The position numbers were made by a program, and so were the translations under genes. Below are positions 1-7,999 of a stretch of DNA of 64,000 bases, piece after piece (position 1 is the stretch's first letter; each line of letters starts with the position of its first letter). The DNA lies in the NCBI GenBank assembly GCA_045649485.1, contig JAZRPZ010000073.1, forward strand, positions 1 to 64,000, given 5' to 3'. Origin of the DNA: RUG11247 sp045649485. Its GTDB lineage: Bacteria > Bacillota > Clostridia > Christensenellales > Aristaeellaceae. Under the pieces are notes generated by a model that was not told the origin of the DNA, made no database searches, and saw nothing but the letters and a program-made list of their open reading frames with translations.

Positions 1-801
1 CCTGTCGTATATTCTGTGCAGCAGCCTGTAATTACGGTTGAAGGCTTCAGTTATGAAGACGGCGGTGCGTATGTATTCGAAAACGAGCTATACATAGCGT
101 GGTATGCAGAAGGGGATCTGAGTCACTATAATGTCTGTCTGTACAATTCCAATAATGAATTGATCAACAGTGCAGCAAATGTGACTGTTGCGAATCTCAC
201 GATGTCTGCAGAAAATCTGAATCAGGGTGAGAATTATCTGATTACGGTAGAAGCGGTACCGGTAAACGGAATAGATGGCTACGGTATGTTCGCATCTGTT
301 GTAATTCGTGCTCACGTGCCTGAACCCGCGGCGGAACCCACAGAGGAGCCTACTGCAGAGCCCACTCCTGAGCCCACTGCAGAGCCCACTCCCGAGCCTA
401 CTGCAGAGCCTACTCCTGAACCCACTCCCGAGCCGATTCCCGAAGTGAAGGAACTGGTCTGGGATAGACCTCTCGATGCAAACAGCGATGCGGCATATAT
501 AACTGCTTATCAGCATAAGCTGGCAGAATGGGGATGGCTGATCGTTGTTCCGGCCGGTCAGATTTACGAAGGCGAGGCAATGGTACCTGTGGCTGCAGAA
601 GGCATATTTGACAATGCAACCATTAATGCAACATTGAATTTGCAGATGTACATTAATTCTCTGTATGTGGATGATCCGTCGTTTATAGCCCTTGAACTGA
701 TCGATCCTGCCATTGAGCATCCGTATGTTGCACTTGATTTGCTCGAGCTCATTATGCCTGAGGATTCTGTCGTCAGTTTCATGATGCCTTATACGGAATA
801 A
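1..801 (+). CDS. Secreted/surface protein with Pro-Glu-Thr repeat spacer, 5' end cut by window
   Basis: The frame is open from base 1, so the true start and any signal peptide lie outside the window; about 266 residues are visible. The first ~100 residues are rich in alternating hydrophobic residues and look like a fibronectin-III or other beta-sandwich domain. A spacer of PEPT/AEPT repeats follows (about bases 331-445), typical of cell-surface linkers. The last ~115 residues contain a stretch (LAEWGWL ... GIFDNATINATLNLQMYIN) that resembles peptidoglycan-binding repeats of the pattern LxxxGW-xxG-FDxxT. Function is not assignable beyond a probable cell-wall-associated role. The gene ends at TAA and is followed by a shared bidirectional terminator. 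Confidence 0.65.
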   Translation, partial: PVVYSVQQPVITVEGFSYEDGGAYVFENELYIAWYAEGDLSHYNVCLYNSNNELINSAANVTVANLTMSAENLNQGENYLITVEAVPVNGIDGYGMFASVVIRAHVPEPAAEPTEEPTAEPTPEPTAEPTPEPTAEPTPEPTPEPIPEVKELVWDRPLDANSDAAYITAYQHKLAEWGWLIVVPAGQIYEGEAMVPVAAEGIFDNATINATLNLQMYINSLYVDDPSFIALELIDPAIEHPYVALDLLELIMPEDSVVSFMMPYTE

Positions 802-808
802 TAAACCT

Positions 809-838
809 AAAAAATCCCACGGCCGTAGGCCGGGGGAT
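809..838. terminator. Bidirectional intrinsic terminator
   Basis: ATCCC (814-818) pairs with GGGAT (834-838), and CGGCC (820-824) pairs with GGCCG (828-832) around a GTA loop. An A-run at 809-813 gives a U-tract for the minus-strand DprA-like gene; the plus-strand T content downstream is weaker. It separates two convergent genes. Confidence 0.75.
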
Positions 839-849
839 CGCTGTTTGTT

Positions 850-1815
850 TCAATTGTCAAACATATCGAACATACTGAGCTGTTCAGAACGGGAAGAGCG
901 CCAGAGCTGTGTCATATCGGAAAGCATCTTTTCGTTAAGCAGACCGAAGCTTATAGCTCCTTTGTTTATGAGACCGTGATTACCTTCATATCCGTTCCAG
1001 GCATAGATCCAATCGCTGCGCTTATGTCTGAGACCATCAGATTCGCCGCGCTTGCCATCTGTGTTGAAGACGAATACCGCTTCTGCAAGACTCATGAGCA
1101 TCTTGTTGCGGGCAATGGCATGGGGAATAGTGAAAAGAGCTTCGGGATGTTCAAGAGATACCGCTGACAATCTGCCTTCGGAATAAAGTTTACCGGTCTC
1201 GCCGCGGGCAATGTAGTCGGACAGTCCGCCGGCCAGCACACTGGTAAGGCAGCTGTCACCTTCAAGAACATAACCTTCCATTACTCTGGAAACACCAAGT
1301 TCGCCTCCGGCCATGATGCGGTAACCGGCATTACGGGCAAATTTTGCAATAGCTTCAATTGAATCGCGTACTTCCTGAGATGTTTTGATTCCGCTCATGC
1401 CGAGTATTCCGATAGCGGGTGCATTAAGGGTATCAACACTGCCATATACATAAATAACAGGCGGTGCGTCGTCTCCGGCACGTTTGGCAAGACGCTCGGG
1501 ATAGCCTTCGTCAAATTCAGTAATTACTCTGATGCCGCGGGAAGCGAAACCCTCCATTGTGTAACTGAGCTGTACGGAACGGCTCATAAGGGTATATATG
1601 CGGTAGGCTTCCTCTTCGGACATTGCAAGAAGCTGCATAAGTCCGCTGATGTCCACACCGATCAAAGCGCCTATGTGCCTTGCGGCGGACATGCGCGCTC
1701 TTCTGCAAAGATCTCTGTATTCAGCGGTAGTAAGCGGGTGTGCATACTCTTCACGGTTCGCAGAAAGCGCAAGGCAGAGCAGCATTGCCGCATAAGAATC
1801 TGTGCTGTAATTCAT
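850..1815 (-). CDS. DprA/Smf-like Rossmann-fold protein
   Basis: 321 residues. The middle has a GYPERL...PPVIYVYGS stretch, the hallmark leading into the DprA Rossmann domain. A degenerate nucleotide-binding region follows: the usual GSR/GTRxxSxYG is GMSGIKTSQ here, and the usual GIDxxAHxxAL is replaced by GVSRVMEGYVL. DprA loads RecA on incoming single-stranded DNA during transformation; with these motifs altered, this may be a divergent paralogue. The chosen ATG at 1815 has GGGGTG upstream; an in-frame ATG five codons earlier lies inside that ribosome site and is unlikely. It stands alone and is convergent with the surface-protein gene. Confidence 0.7.
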   Translation of the reverse strand: MNYSTDSYAAMLLCLALSANREEYAHPLTTAEYRDLCRRARMSAARHIGALIGVDISGLMQLLAMSEEEAYRIYTLMSRSVQLSYTMEGFASRGIRVITEFDEGYPERLAKRAGDDAPPVIYVYGSVDTLNAPAIGILGMSGIKTSQEVRDSIEAIAKFARNAGYRIMAGGELGVSRVMEGYVLEGDSCLTSVLAGGLSDYIARGETGKLYSEGRLSAVSLEHPEALFTIPHAIARNKMLMSLAEAVFVFNTDGKRGESDGLRHKRSDWIYAWNGYEGNHGLINKGAISFGLLNEKMLSDMTQLWRSSRSEQLSMFDMFDN

Positions 1816-1885
1816 AATTACACCCCACATGACATATTAGCTTAATTATATCATACCCGGAACAGGAATGGAATGGGAGAGCAGG

Positions 1886-1914
1886 TTGTTTTTGTGACGG
1901 ACAGGTGATATAAT
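1886..1914 (+). promoter_or_regulatory. Sigma-A-type promoter for the PfkB-family kinase/ktr genes
   Basis: TTGTTT at 1886-1891, a 17-bp spacer, then TATAAT at 1909-1914, 37 bp before the kinase ATG, which is preceded by GGAGG. Confidence 0.6.
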
Positions 1915-1951
1915 TGATAACATAATCATATAAATTGGGAGGAATTTATCC

Positions 1952-2884
1952 ATGATTACGGCTCTTTCCCTCAATCCAAGTATAGATATGACTCTTTCCA
2001 TAAATAAATTCACTTTCGGCGGTTTGAATCGCGTAAATACCGCAAGGCGCGATGCGGGCGGAAAAGGTCTCAATGTAACCCTCGCCCTGCGTGCGATGGG
2101 CGCAGATGCCGAATGCATAGGCTTTATGCATGAAGAAAACGCGCGTCTTTTTGAAGATAAGCTCAAGGAACATGGCGCCGGATTTGATTTTGTATATTGT
2201 CCGGGAAGCACACGTACAAATATCAAACTGCGCGATGATGATACTATGACCATTACCGAACTGAATCAGTCCGGCAGAGCTGTAACATCCGAAGAAATGA
2301 ATGCTATGATGGATATGATCCGCAAACATGCTGCGGTGTCTTCTCATATGGTTCTCTCCGGATCTGTGCCTCCCGGCTGCAATGCAGGCATATATAAGGA
2401 AATAATGGAGGAAATTGCTTCCACCGGCTGTAAGTGTGTGCTTGATGCTGACGGAGAAAAGCTTTCTCAGGGACTTATCGCAAAGCCTTTTCTCATTAAG
2501 CCCAATCACTATGAACTTGAAATGCTGACAGGACGCAAGCTTGATGATCGCGATGCTATGCTTGCTGCAGCCAATGAACTTATTGCGGGAGGCGTAGGTG
2601 TTGTTGCTATTTCGCTTGGCGGAGATGGCGCGCTTATAACCGATGGTACCGAAGCTCTTTACGCACCGCCTCTGAAGCTTGATATCAATTCTACGGTAGG
2701 TGCCGGAGATTCTATGGTGGCAGGACTTACTGCGGCCTTTGCTCAGGGAAAATCTCTTGCCGAAGCTTTCAGAATCGGAGTTGCGTGTGCATCTGCGGCG
2801 TGCTGCACCGAAGGTACGCAGCTGTTCGCACGGTCAGATTTCGAACGTGTTTATAAAATGGTGGAGATCGAAAATGCCCGTTAG
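1952..2884 (+). CDS. fruK: PfkB-family sugar kinase, 1-phosphofructokinase type
   Basis: 310 residues. It starts MITALSLNPSIDMTL, the typical opening of the FruK/LacC branch of the ribokinase (PfkB) superfamily. Further marks are AGGKGLNVTLALRAMGA near residue 45, LSGSVPPG near 135 and the catalytic anion-hole motif TVGAGDSMVAG near 250, whose Asp is the catalytic base. The family phosphorylates fructose-1-phosphate or tagatose-6-phosphate with ATP. No PTS fructose transporter is adjacent, so the substrate is inferred from the family only. A GGAGG site sits 7-8 nt before the ATG. The 3' end overlaps ktrB by 11 bp, suggesting one transcript. Confidence 0.85.
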   Translation: MITALSLNPSIDMTLSINKFTFGGLNRVNTARRDAGGKGLNVTLALRAMGADAECIGFMHEENARLFEDKLKEHGAGFDFVYCPGSTRTNIKLRDDDTMTITELNQSGRAVTSEEMNAMMDMIRKHAAVSSHMVLSGSVPPGCNAGIYKEIMEEIASTGCKCVLDADGEKLSQGLIAKPFLIKPNHYELEMLTGRKLDDRDAMLAAANELIAGGVGVVAISLGGDGALITDGTEALYAPPLKLDINSTVGAGDSMVAGLTAAFAQGKSLAEAFRIGVACASAACCTEGTQLFARSDFERVYKMVEIENAR

Positions 2885-4244
2885 GAAATGGCCCGCAAAA
2901 GGGATCGATATAAAGGGAGTATTTACTGCTCCTAAATTATTGCCCCTGGGTTTTCTTGTGCTTATTTTGATAGGCGGATGCATTCTATCTCTTCCGGCTG
3001 CATCTTCGACAGGGGTCTCCATAGGCTTTCTGAATGCCATGTTTACTTCGACTTCCGCAGTTTGCGTTACCGGACTTTCTGTAATCGAGGTGGGCACTGC
3101 ATTATCGCTGTTTGGTCAGATAGTGCTCCTGATTCTCCTGCAGATAGGCGGATTGGGTTTTGTGGCCGTAATGACCATAATTCCGGTAATGCTCGGAAAG
3201 CGGCTGACTCTTAATCAGCGTATGCTGATAAGAGAAGCTATGAATGAGAACAACCTGGGCGGAATGGTTCAATTGATCATCTGGGCTATAAAGATGACGC
3301 TGGCCTGTGAGCTGGTCGGTGCCGTACTGCTTTCGTTCAGGTTTATTGCAGATTTCGGACTGCTCAAGGGAATATATTATTCTGTTTTTCATTCGGTATC
3401 TGCCTTCTGCAACGCTGGCTTTGATCTTCTCGGAGAAGGAAACAGTATCTCACGATATGTTGCCGATCCTCTCGTTTCACTTACATTATGTGCACTCATC
3501 ATAGCCGGCGGCATTGGCTTCGGAGTTATTAATGATGTGATCGCATCCCGTAATTTCAAGAAATTGAAATTACACAGCAAGCTTGTACTGTCTGTCAGCG
3601 GAATGCTTTTTGCTGCAGGTACCATCATAGTGCTTATTACCGAATGGAACAATCCCGAGACATTAGGCACTTTGGGTTTCTGGGCGAAATTGCAGGCGGC
3701 GTTTTTTCAGTCCGTCACATTCCGCACTGCAGGTTTCTATACTGTTTCACAGCAGGCTTTGGAACCTGCTACCAAACTTGCAGGAACTACGCTTATGTTT
3801 ATCGGCGCTGGTCCTGCTTCTACCGGCGGCGGTATGAAGGTAACTACCGTAACGATCCTTGTACTTTTGACTATGTCTATAATCAGAGGCAAACGTGATG
3901 TGACCGCTTTCGGAAGAAGAATAGGGGAAGACATCGTCCGCCGTTCTATGTCCATTGTCCTGACGGGACTTGCTGCGCTTATCACGGCAACATTCTTGAT
4001 TTCCACGATGCATCCGGAGTTGGCGCTTATAGATGTAATGTATGAATGCGTCTCGGCCGTATGCACGGTTGGACTTACAAGTGCAGGCACGGTTAATTAC
4101 TGTCTTGCTGCCAAGCTGATAATAATGCTGCTTATGTTCATGGGCAGAACCGGACCGATGTCTCTTGCTCTTGCAGTAGCAATGAAGCAGCAGAATACAT
4201 CAGCCTCTATGAGACTTCCCGAAGAGCATGTAACTGTTGGTTAA
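2874..4244 (+). CDS. ktrB: KtrB-type potassium uptake channel subunit
   Basis: 456 residues, integral membrane protein of the TrkH/KtrB superfamily, which moves K+ (often Na+-dependent) across the cytoplasmic membrane. Four pore repeats with selectivity-filter glycines are visible: TSAVCVTGLS (near residue 67), VSAFCNAGFD, SVTFRTAGF and VSAVCTVGLTS, plus the family signature LLQIGGLGFVAVMTI. The frame is open well upstream inside fruK, but the ATG at 2874 has GGAG at the right distance and begins with the usual basic N-terminus before the first membrane helix. It is followed 21 bp later by its regulatory partner ktrA. Confidence 0.93.
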   Translation: MPVRKWPAKGIDIKGVFTAPKLLPLGFLVLILIGGCILSLPAASSTGVSIGFLNAMFTSTSAVCVTGLSVIEVGTALSLFGQIVLLILLQIGGLGFVAVMTIIPVMLGKRLTLNQRMLIREAMNENNLGGMVQLIIWAIKMTLACELVGAVLLSFRFIADFGLLKGIYYSVFHSVSAFCNAGFDLLGEGNSISRYVADPLVSLTLCALIIAGGIGFGVINDVIASRNFKKLKLHSKLVLSVSGMLFAAGTIIVLITEWNNPETLGTLGFWAKLQAAFFQSVTFRTAGFYTVSQQALEPATKLAGTTLMFIGAGPASTGGGMKVTTVTILVLLTMSIIRGKRDVTAFGRRIGEDIVRRSMSIVLTGLAALITATFLISTMHPELALIDVMYECVSAVCTVGLTSAGTVNYCLAAKLIIMLLMFMGRTGPMSLALAVAMKQQNTSASMRLPEEHVTVG

Positions 4245-4265
4245 ATATTTGACCGGAGGTTTATT

Positions 4266-4916
4266 ATGGCCAGAAAACAATATCTTGTTATCGGACTGGG
4301 CCGCTTTGGTCGCTCTGTATGCGAAACTCTGTATGAAAACGGCGCTGAAGTAGTAGCAATGGATATAAAGCAGTCCAGAGTTGACGAAGCTGCCAATATT
4401 GCCACCCATTCCGTATGCGCTGATGCCATGGATGCAAATATACTGAATGAAATGGGAATCTCTGATTTCGATGTTGCAATTGTCAGTATAGGACATGACA
4501 TAAAAGCCAGCGGACTCATAACGATGCAGCTGAAGGAAATGGGCGTTGAGACTGTCATAGCAAAGGCGCTTGATGAAACTCAGGGACGTATGCTTACAAA
4601 ACTGGGTGCGGATAAAGTTGTATATCCCGAAAGAGATATGGGACGCAGAGTGGCTCATAACATCAGAAGCACCCGAATAATGGATTTTATCGAGGTCTCG
4701 CCCGATTATTCTCTTTCCGAGATACGGCCTCTTGATAAATGGATAGGCAAAGACCTTGGGCAGCTTGGAATGCGCGTTAAGTATGGCATAAACGTACTGG
4801 CGATCAAGAACGGTGAAAACGTAAATGCTGCTCCCGAGGCAGGTACGATAATTCATGAAGATGATATATTGCTCGTAATATGCGAAGAAAAGACACTAAG
4901 AATGCTTGAAAGATAA
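4266..4916 (+). CDS. ktrA: KtrA/TrkA-type regulatory subunit of potassium uptake
   Basis: 216 residues, cytoplasmic RCK protein that assembles as a ring on KtrB and gates it through nucleotide (NAD/ATP/ADP) and probably c-di-AMP binding, as known for the family. The N-terminal Rossmann domain has YLVIGLGRFGRSV with the GxGxxG loop at residues 10-15 and an acidic residue (MD) at the end of strand 2. The C-terminal RCK_C domain covers about residues 140-216. GGAGG precedes the ATG. It sits between ktrB and a small hydrolase-like gene in one operon. Confidence 0.92.
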   Translation: MARKQYLVIGLGRFGRSVCETLYENGAEVVAMDIKQSRVDEAANIATHSVCADAMDANILNEMGISDFDVAIVSIGHDIKASGLITMQLKEMGVETVIAKALDETQGRMLTKLGADKVVYPERDMGRRVAHNIRSTRIMDFIEVSPDYSLSEIRPLDKWIGKDLGQLGMRVKYGINVLAIKNGENVNAAPEAGTIIHEDDILLVICEEKTLRMLER

Positions 4917-4927
4917 GAGGTGTTGAT

Positions 4928-5644
4928 ATGGCAAGGAAAAGAATAACCGAAGAGGATCTGCTTTCATTCCGCAGGATGGCAGATAAGCTTTCGGAAGAAG
5001 TGGCCGTCAAATATGAAGCGCTTGACAAAGCAAGAAAACCCGCGGAAGAACCCAGAAGGGATATTGGCATACTGATCCTTCACAGCGGCGATGTTGATGC
5101 GGAAAAGCTGCGTATCTTCGCGAAAAATGCAAAGCAGAACGGATACGCTGCAGAGATAACTGATATAGAAAAGCACCCTGTCTATGCAGGCAAGCCTACC
5201 AAGCATGTACCTGAATGGGAAGAGAACATGGATAAAGCTCAGCAGGGATATCTCATGCTCTGTGATCGCTGTGATCGTGTTGTCGTGCTGGGAACCGGAC
5301 ATGCCGCACCTACTGCAACGCTTATTGCTGAACAGTATCCGGTGGAAGCGCTCGTGATAGTGGGGCAGGGACCTGCCGCAAAGCCTTTTACTCCCAAGCG
5401 GACAGTTGCCAAGCTTGCCAAGGTTGCTAAAAACAATCTGTTTTCTGTCGTATGCCCCGTATATTGCATTTCTCCCGAAGAAGACAATGTATTCAAGGCA
5501 AATGCAGCCGAACTGTTTCACACAAATTCACGCTCTGTAGATGTGAAGCTTGAAACCGTTGTAGGTACTTCAGTATCCGGAATGTGGACAGAGTGTGAAC
5601 ATGAGCTGGAAACACGCATTTTTGATTATCTTGTAAAACTGTGA
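4928..5644 (+). CDS. Degenerate alpha/beta-hydrolase-like protein, nucleophile missing
   Basis: 238 residues, 11 bp after ktrA and probably co-transcribed. The first ~40 residues are charged and helical. From residue 45 the layout matches small bacterial carboxylesterases: a strand with HSGD where the oxyanion loop would be, a GY...TDIEKHP segment where LPGHG is usual, a PEWEENMDKA helix matching the dW..dv..a helix, then RVVVLGTGHAAPTATLIAEQYP at the nucleophile elbow. The canonical GxSxG is G122-T-G-H-A126, so the nucleophile Ser is Gly124. I infer a non-catalytic or repurposed fold; the ktr context suggests a link to ion homeostasis, but no function can be assigned. Confidence 0.55.
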   Translation: MARKRITEEDLLSFRRMADKLSEEVAVKYEALDKARKPAEEPRRDIGILILHSGDVDAEKLRIFAKNAKQNGYAAEITDIEKHPVYAGKPTKHVPEWEENMDKAQQGYLMLCDRCDRVVVLGTGHAAPTATLIAEQYPVEALVIVGQGPAAKPFTPKRTVAKLAKVAKNNLFSVVCPVYCISPEEDNVFKANAAELFHTNSRSVDVKLETVVGTSVSGMWTECEHELETRIFDYLVKL

Positions 5645-5657
5645 CAGCTAAAACATC

Positions 5658-5685
5658 TTGTCAAATATAAAATATCGTGTATAAT
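5658..5685 (+). promoter_or_regulatory. Sigma-A-type promoter of the foldase-like lipoprotein
   Basis: TTGTCA at 5658-5663, a 16-bp spacer, TATAAT at 5680-5685; the start codon follows 62 bp later. Confidence 0.6.
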
Positions 5686-5747
5686 ATTATAGTATGCATT
5701 CGCGAAAGGCGAATATTTAACCAGAAGTATTGAGAGGAAGATTCACA

Positions 5748-7124
5748 ATGAGAAACGTATTTGTCAGGCTCGCATGCCTGCTCATCATGCTGGCGCTTGT
5801 TCTGACCGGCTGCAGCCTGATCGAGATCGATCCTATCGTTGAGCTGGAAGAAAATATGGAGGCCATGGAGCTGGATTACAATAAGGTTATTGTAACCTAC
5901 AATGGCGGCACTCTCACCAAGGGCGATCTGATGGCCGATTTCTATTATCAGTATTCTTATTTTGCATATATGTATGCTTATTACTATGGCACCTCTCTCA
6001 CCGAAGACGATTCTTATTCCATCGCTCAGTCCGTTGCAGAAGGCTTCATGAACACCATTGCGGTTCTTATGAAGGCTGAAGAGATGGGCATTACTCTTAC
6101 CGATGAAGAAATCGCTGCCTGTGAGGAATATGCTCAGACCAAGTGGCAGGAAGATTATGATGCAGCATACGCTACTGCCGAGGGTGAGACCGAGGAAGAG
6201 CGCAAGCTTCATACCGAATATACCCTCGCTTCTCAGGGCGTAAGCTATGAGTACTACTATCATCAGTATGAGTGGGATCTCATCATCACCAAGGTAGAAG
6301 AAATTATTACCGCCGATGCTCCTGTGCTCAATGACGACGAACTGCTCGCAGCTCTCGCCGAACAGGCAATGGAAGACGAAAAGACCTATACTGCAAATAC
6401 CACCGCATTTGAAACTGCAATGCTCGAAGGTAATGTAATGGTAACCTGGATCCCCGAAGGCTACCGTACCGTAAAGCATATCCTTCTGATCCCCGAAGAC
6501 GAAGTTCTGCTTCCTTATATCGATACCCGCAACGAGATCAATGCCGCTAATTCCGAAATGGCATCCCTGACCAGCGAGCGTCTCAAGGTCAAGAACGGCG
6601 AAGGCGAGCGCACTCTGGAAGAAGTTGAGGCAGACATCGACGCTAAGCAGGCCGAACTCGACGAGCTCAATGCAAAGCTGGATCAGAACGAGGCAGACTG
6701 TATCGCAAACGTTGATGAGCAGCTGGATGAGATCTACGCCCGTCTGGAAGCCGGCGAAGATTTCGATGCAGTAATGGCTGAGTATGGCAAGGATCCCGGC
6801 ATGGCAATGGAGCCTTCCATGAGCGATGGCTACTATGTCTGCGCTACTTCCGAGACCTGGGATTACAGCTTCCGTAACGGCGCCATGGCACTCGAGAATG
6901 TAGGCGATTATTCCGCAGAACCCGTTGTAAGTGCTTCCGGCGTTCACATCATCTACTACAATTCCGATGTAAAGGGCGGCCTCGTTGCTCTTGATGATGT
7001 TCGTGAAGAATTCACCGCTTCTGCTCAGCAGACCGCAAATTCTGTATACTTCAATGAGCTCTGTGTTGAATGGGTAAATGAACTGAATCCTCAGTACAAC
7101 ATTGATAATTTCTTTGCAGAGTAA
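5748..7124 (+). CDS. Lipoprotein foldase, PrsA/SurA-like peptidyl-prolyl isomerase
   Basis: 458 residues. A lipoprotein signal peptide ends in LVLTGCS (Cys about residue 23), so it is anchored outside the membrane. The N-terminal half has the SurA/trigger-factor-like chaperone layout (alternating helices, many Tyr and Glu). A parvulin-type rotamase domain is recognisable by RTVKHILLIPED near residue 245 and by VVSASGVHIIYYNSDVKGG in the C-terminal part, but a Glu/Lys-rich coiled coil of about 60 residues is inserted within it. The start is ATG 5748 with GAGAGGAAG upstream; an in-frame TTG six codons earlier overlaps this site. It is a single-gene unit ended by a strong terminator. The role is presumably folding of exported proteins. 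Confidence 0.8.
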   Translation: MRNVFVRLACLLIMLALVLTGCSLIEIDPIVELEENMEAMELDYNKVIVTYNGGTLTKGDLMADFYYQYSYFAYMYAYYYGTSLTEDDSYSIAQSVAEGFMNTIAVLMKAEEMGITLTDEEIAACEEYAQTKWQEDYDAAYATAEGETEEERKLHTEYTLASQGVSYEYYYHQYEWDLIITKVEEIITADAPVLNDDELLAALAEQAMEDEKTYTANTTAFETAMLEGNVMVTWIPEGYRTVKHILLIPEDEVLLPYIDTRNEINAANSEMASLTSERLKVKNGEGERTLEEVEADIDAKQAELDELNAKLDQNEADCIANVDEQLDEIYARLEAGEDFDAVMAEYGKDPGMAMEPSMSDGYYVCATSETWDYSFRNGAMALENVGDYSAEPVVSASGVHIIYYNSDVKGGLVALDDVREEFTASAQQTANSVYFNELCVEWVNELNPQYNIDNFFAE

Positions 7125-7132
7125 TTGAACCG

Positions 7133-7165
7133 AAAAGACCGACGTTAATACGTCGGTCTTTTTTT
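7133..7165. terminator. Bidirectional terminator between the foldase and sigG
   Basis: A 12-bp stem AAAAGACCGACG / CGTCGGTCTTTT with loop TTAATA, followed by T8 on the plus strand and a matching U-tract on the minus strand. Confidence 0.9.
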
Positions 7166-7937
7166 ACATATATCTGCGCATCTGCTTGAGTGCTGATTTT
7201 TCCAGTCTTGAAACCTGAGCCTGTGATATGCCGATCTCTTCGGCTACTTCCATTTGAGTATGGCCCTGAAAGAATCTGCGGTCAATTATATTCCGCTCAC
7301 GCTGCTGCAAATGCTCCATTGCCTGAGTTATTGCAAGATCACGAACCCAATCATCTTCATTGACGCGTTCATCACGCACCTGGTCAACAACATATATGGC
7401 ATCTCCGCCGTCCTGATATATGGGATCAAACAAAGACACGGGATCCTGAACTGCTTCAAGTGCGTAAACGATATCCTTTTCGTCTGTCTCAATCTCACCT
7501 GATATTTCGCCTACAGTCGGTTCACGACCATACTTGTAGGTTAGCGCTTCACGTGCCTTTAATGCTTTGTAAGCTGTGTCACGAAGCGAGCGTGATACTC
7601 TTATGGGATTGTTGTCTCTAAGATAACGGCGTATTTCACCGATGATCATTGGCACTGCATAAGTGGAAAAGCGCACATTCTGACTAAGATCGAAATTGTC
7701 AATTGCTTTCATAAGACCTATGCATCCGACCTGAAAAAGATCATCCACGCTTTCGCCACGGTTATTAAAGCGCTGTATCACGCTAAGCACAAGGCGCAGA
7801 TTACCCTGTATGAACTCGTTCCGGGCTTCTTTGTCACCCGAATGTACTTGTGGAAACAGTTCACGCATCCTGTCGTTTTTAATGACCGGCAGCGTGGAAG
7901 TGTCTACGCCGCAAATAACTACCTTGTTGGAAGAAAT
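7164..7937 (-). CDS. sigG: RNA polymerase sporulation sigma factor SigG, probable AUU start
   Basis: 257 residues from the proposed start. It drives late forespore transcription. The sequence is near-identical in pattern to B. subtilis SigG: NKVVICGVDTSTLPV at the N-terminus, the region 2 block (NLRLVLSVIQRFNNRGE, VDDLFQVGCIGLMKAIDNFDLS, RFSTYAVPMIIGEIRRYLRDN) and the region 4 helix-turn-helix GHTQMEVAEEIGISQAQVSRLEK. No ATG, GTG or TTG lies at a usable distance: an in-frame GTG at 7946 lies inside the GGAGGTGAT ribosome site, and the first ATG removes about 25 conserved residues. ATT at 7935-7937 is 8 nt after GGAGG and aligns with Met1 of known SigG, so AUU initiation is inferred. The ribosome site is buried in a hairpin. 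Confidence 0.95.
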   Translation of the reverse strand: MSSNKVVICGVDTSTLPVIKNDRMRELFPQVHSGDKEARNEFIQGNLRLVLSVIQRFNNRGESVDDLFQVGCIGLMKAIDNFDLSQNVRFSTYAVPMIIGEIRRYLRDNNPIRVSRSLRDTAYKALKAREALTYKYGREPTVGEISGEIETDEKDIVYALEAVQDPVSLFDPIYQDGGDAIYVVDQVRDERVNEDDWVRDLAITQAMEHLQQRERNIIDRRFFQGHTQMEVAEEIGISQAQVSRLEKSALKQMRRYM

Positions 7938-7944
7938 AAAGATC

Positions 7945-7981
7945 ACCTCCGCACAGCGTCAAGTATTGCCTGTGCGGAGGT
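7945..7981 (-). promoter_or_regulatory. Hairpin sequestering the sigG ribosome-binding site
   Basis: A perfect 12-bp inverted repeat, 7945-7956 with 7970-7981, and a 13-nt loop. On the minus strand the 3' arm is CTGTGCGGAGGT, which contains the sigG Shine-Dalgarno GGAGG (7946-7950). No T-run follows, so it is not an intrinsic terminator. It would hold sigG translation low until melted. Confidence 0.8.
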
Positions 7982-7999
7982 CTTATATTCAAAATCATA

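Noticed and set aside
331..445. Tandem repeats considered as a CRISPR or VNTR locus
   Set aside because: They are in-frame Pro-Glu-Thr codon repeats of a surface-protein linker, with no spacers between repeats.
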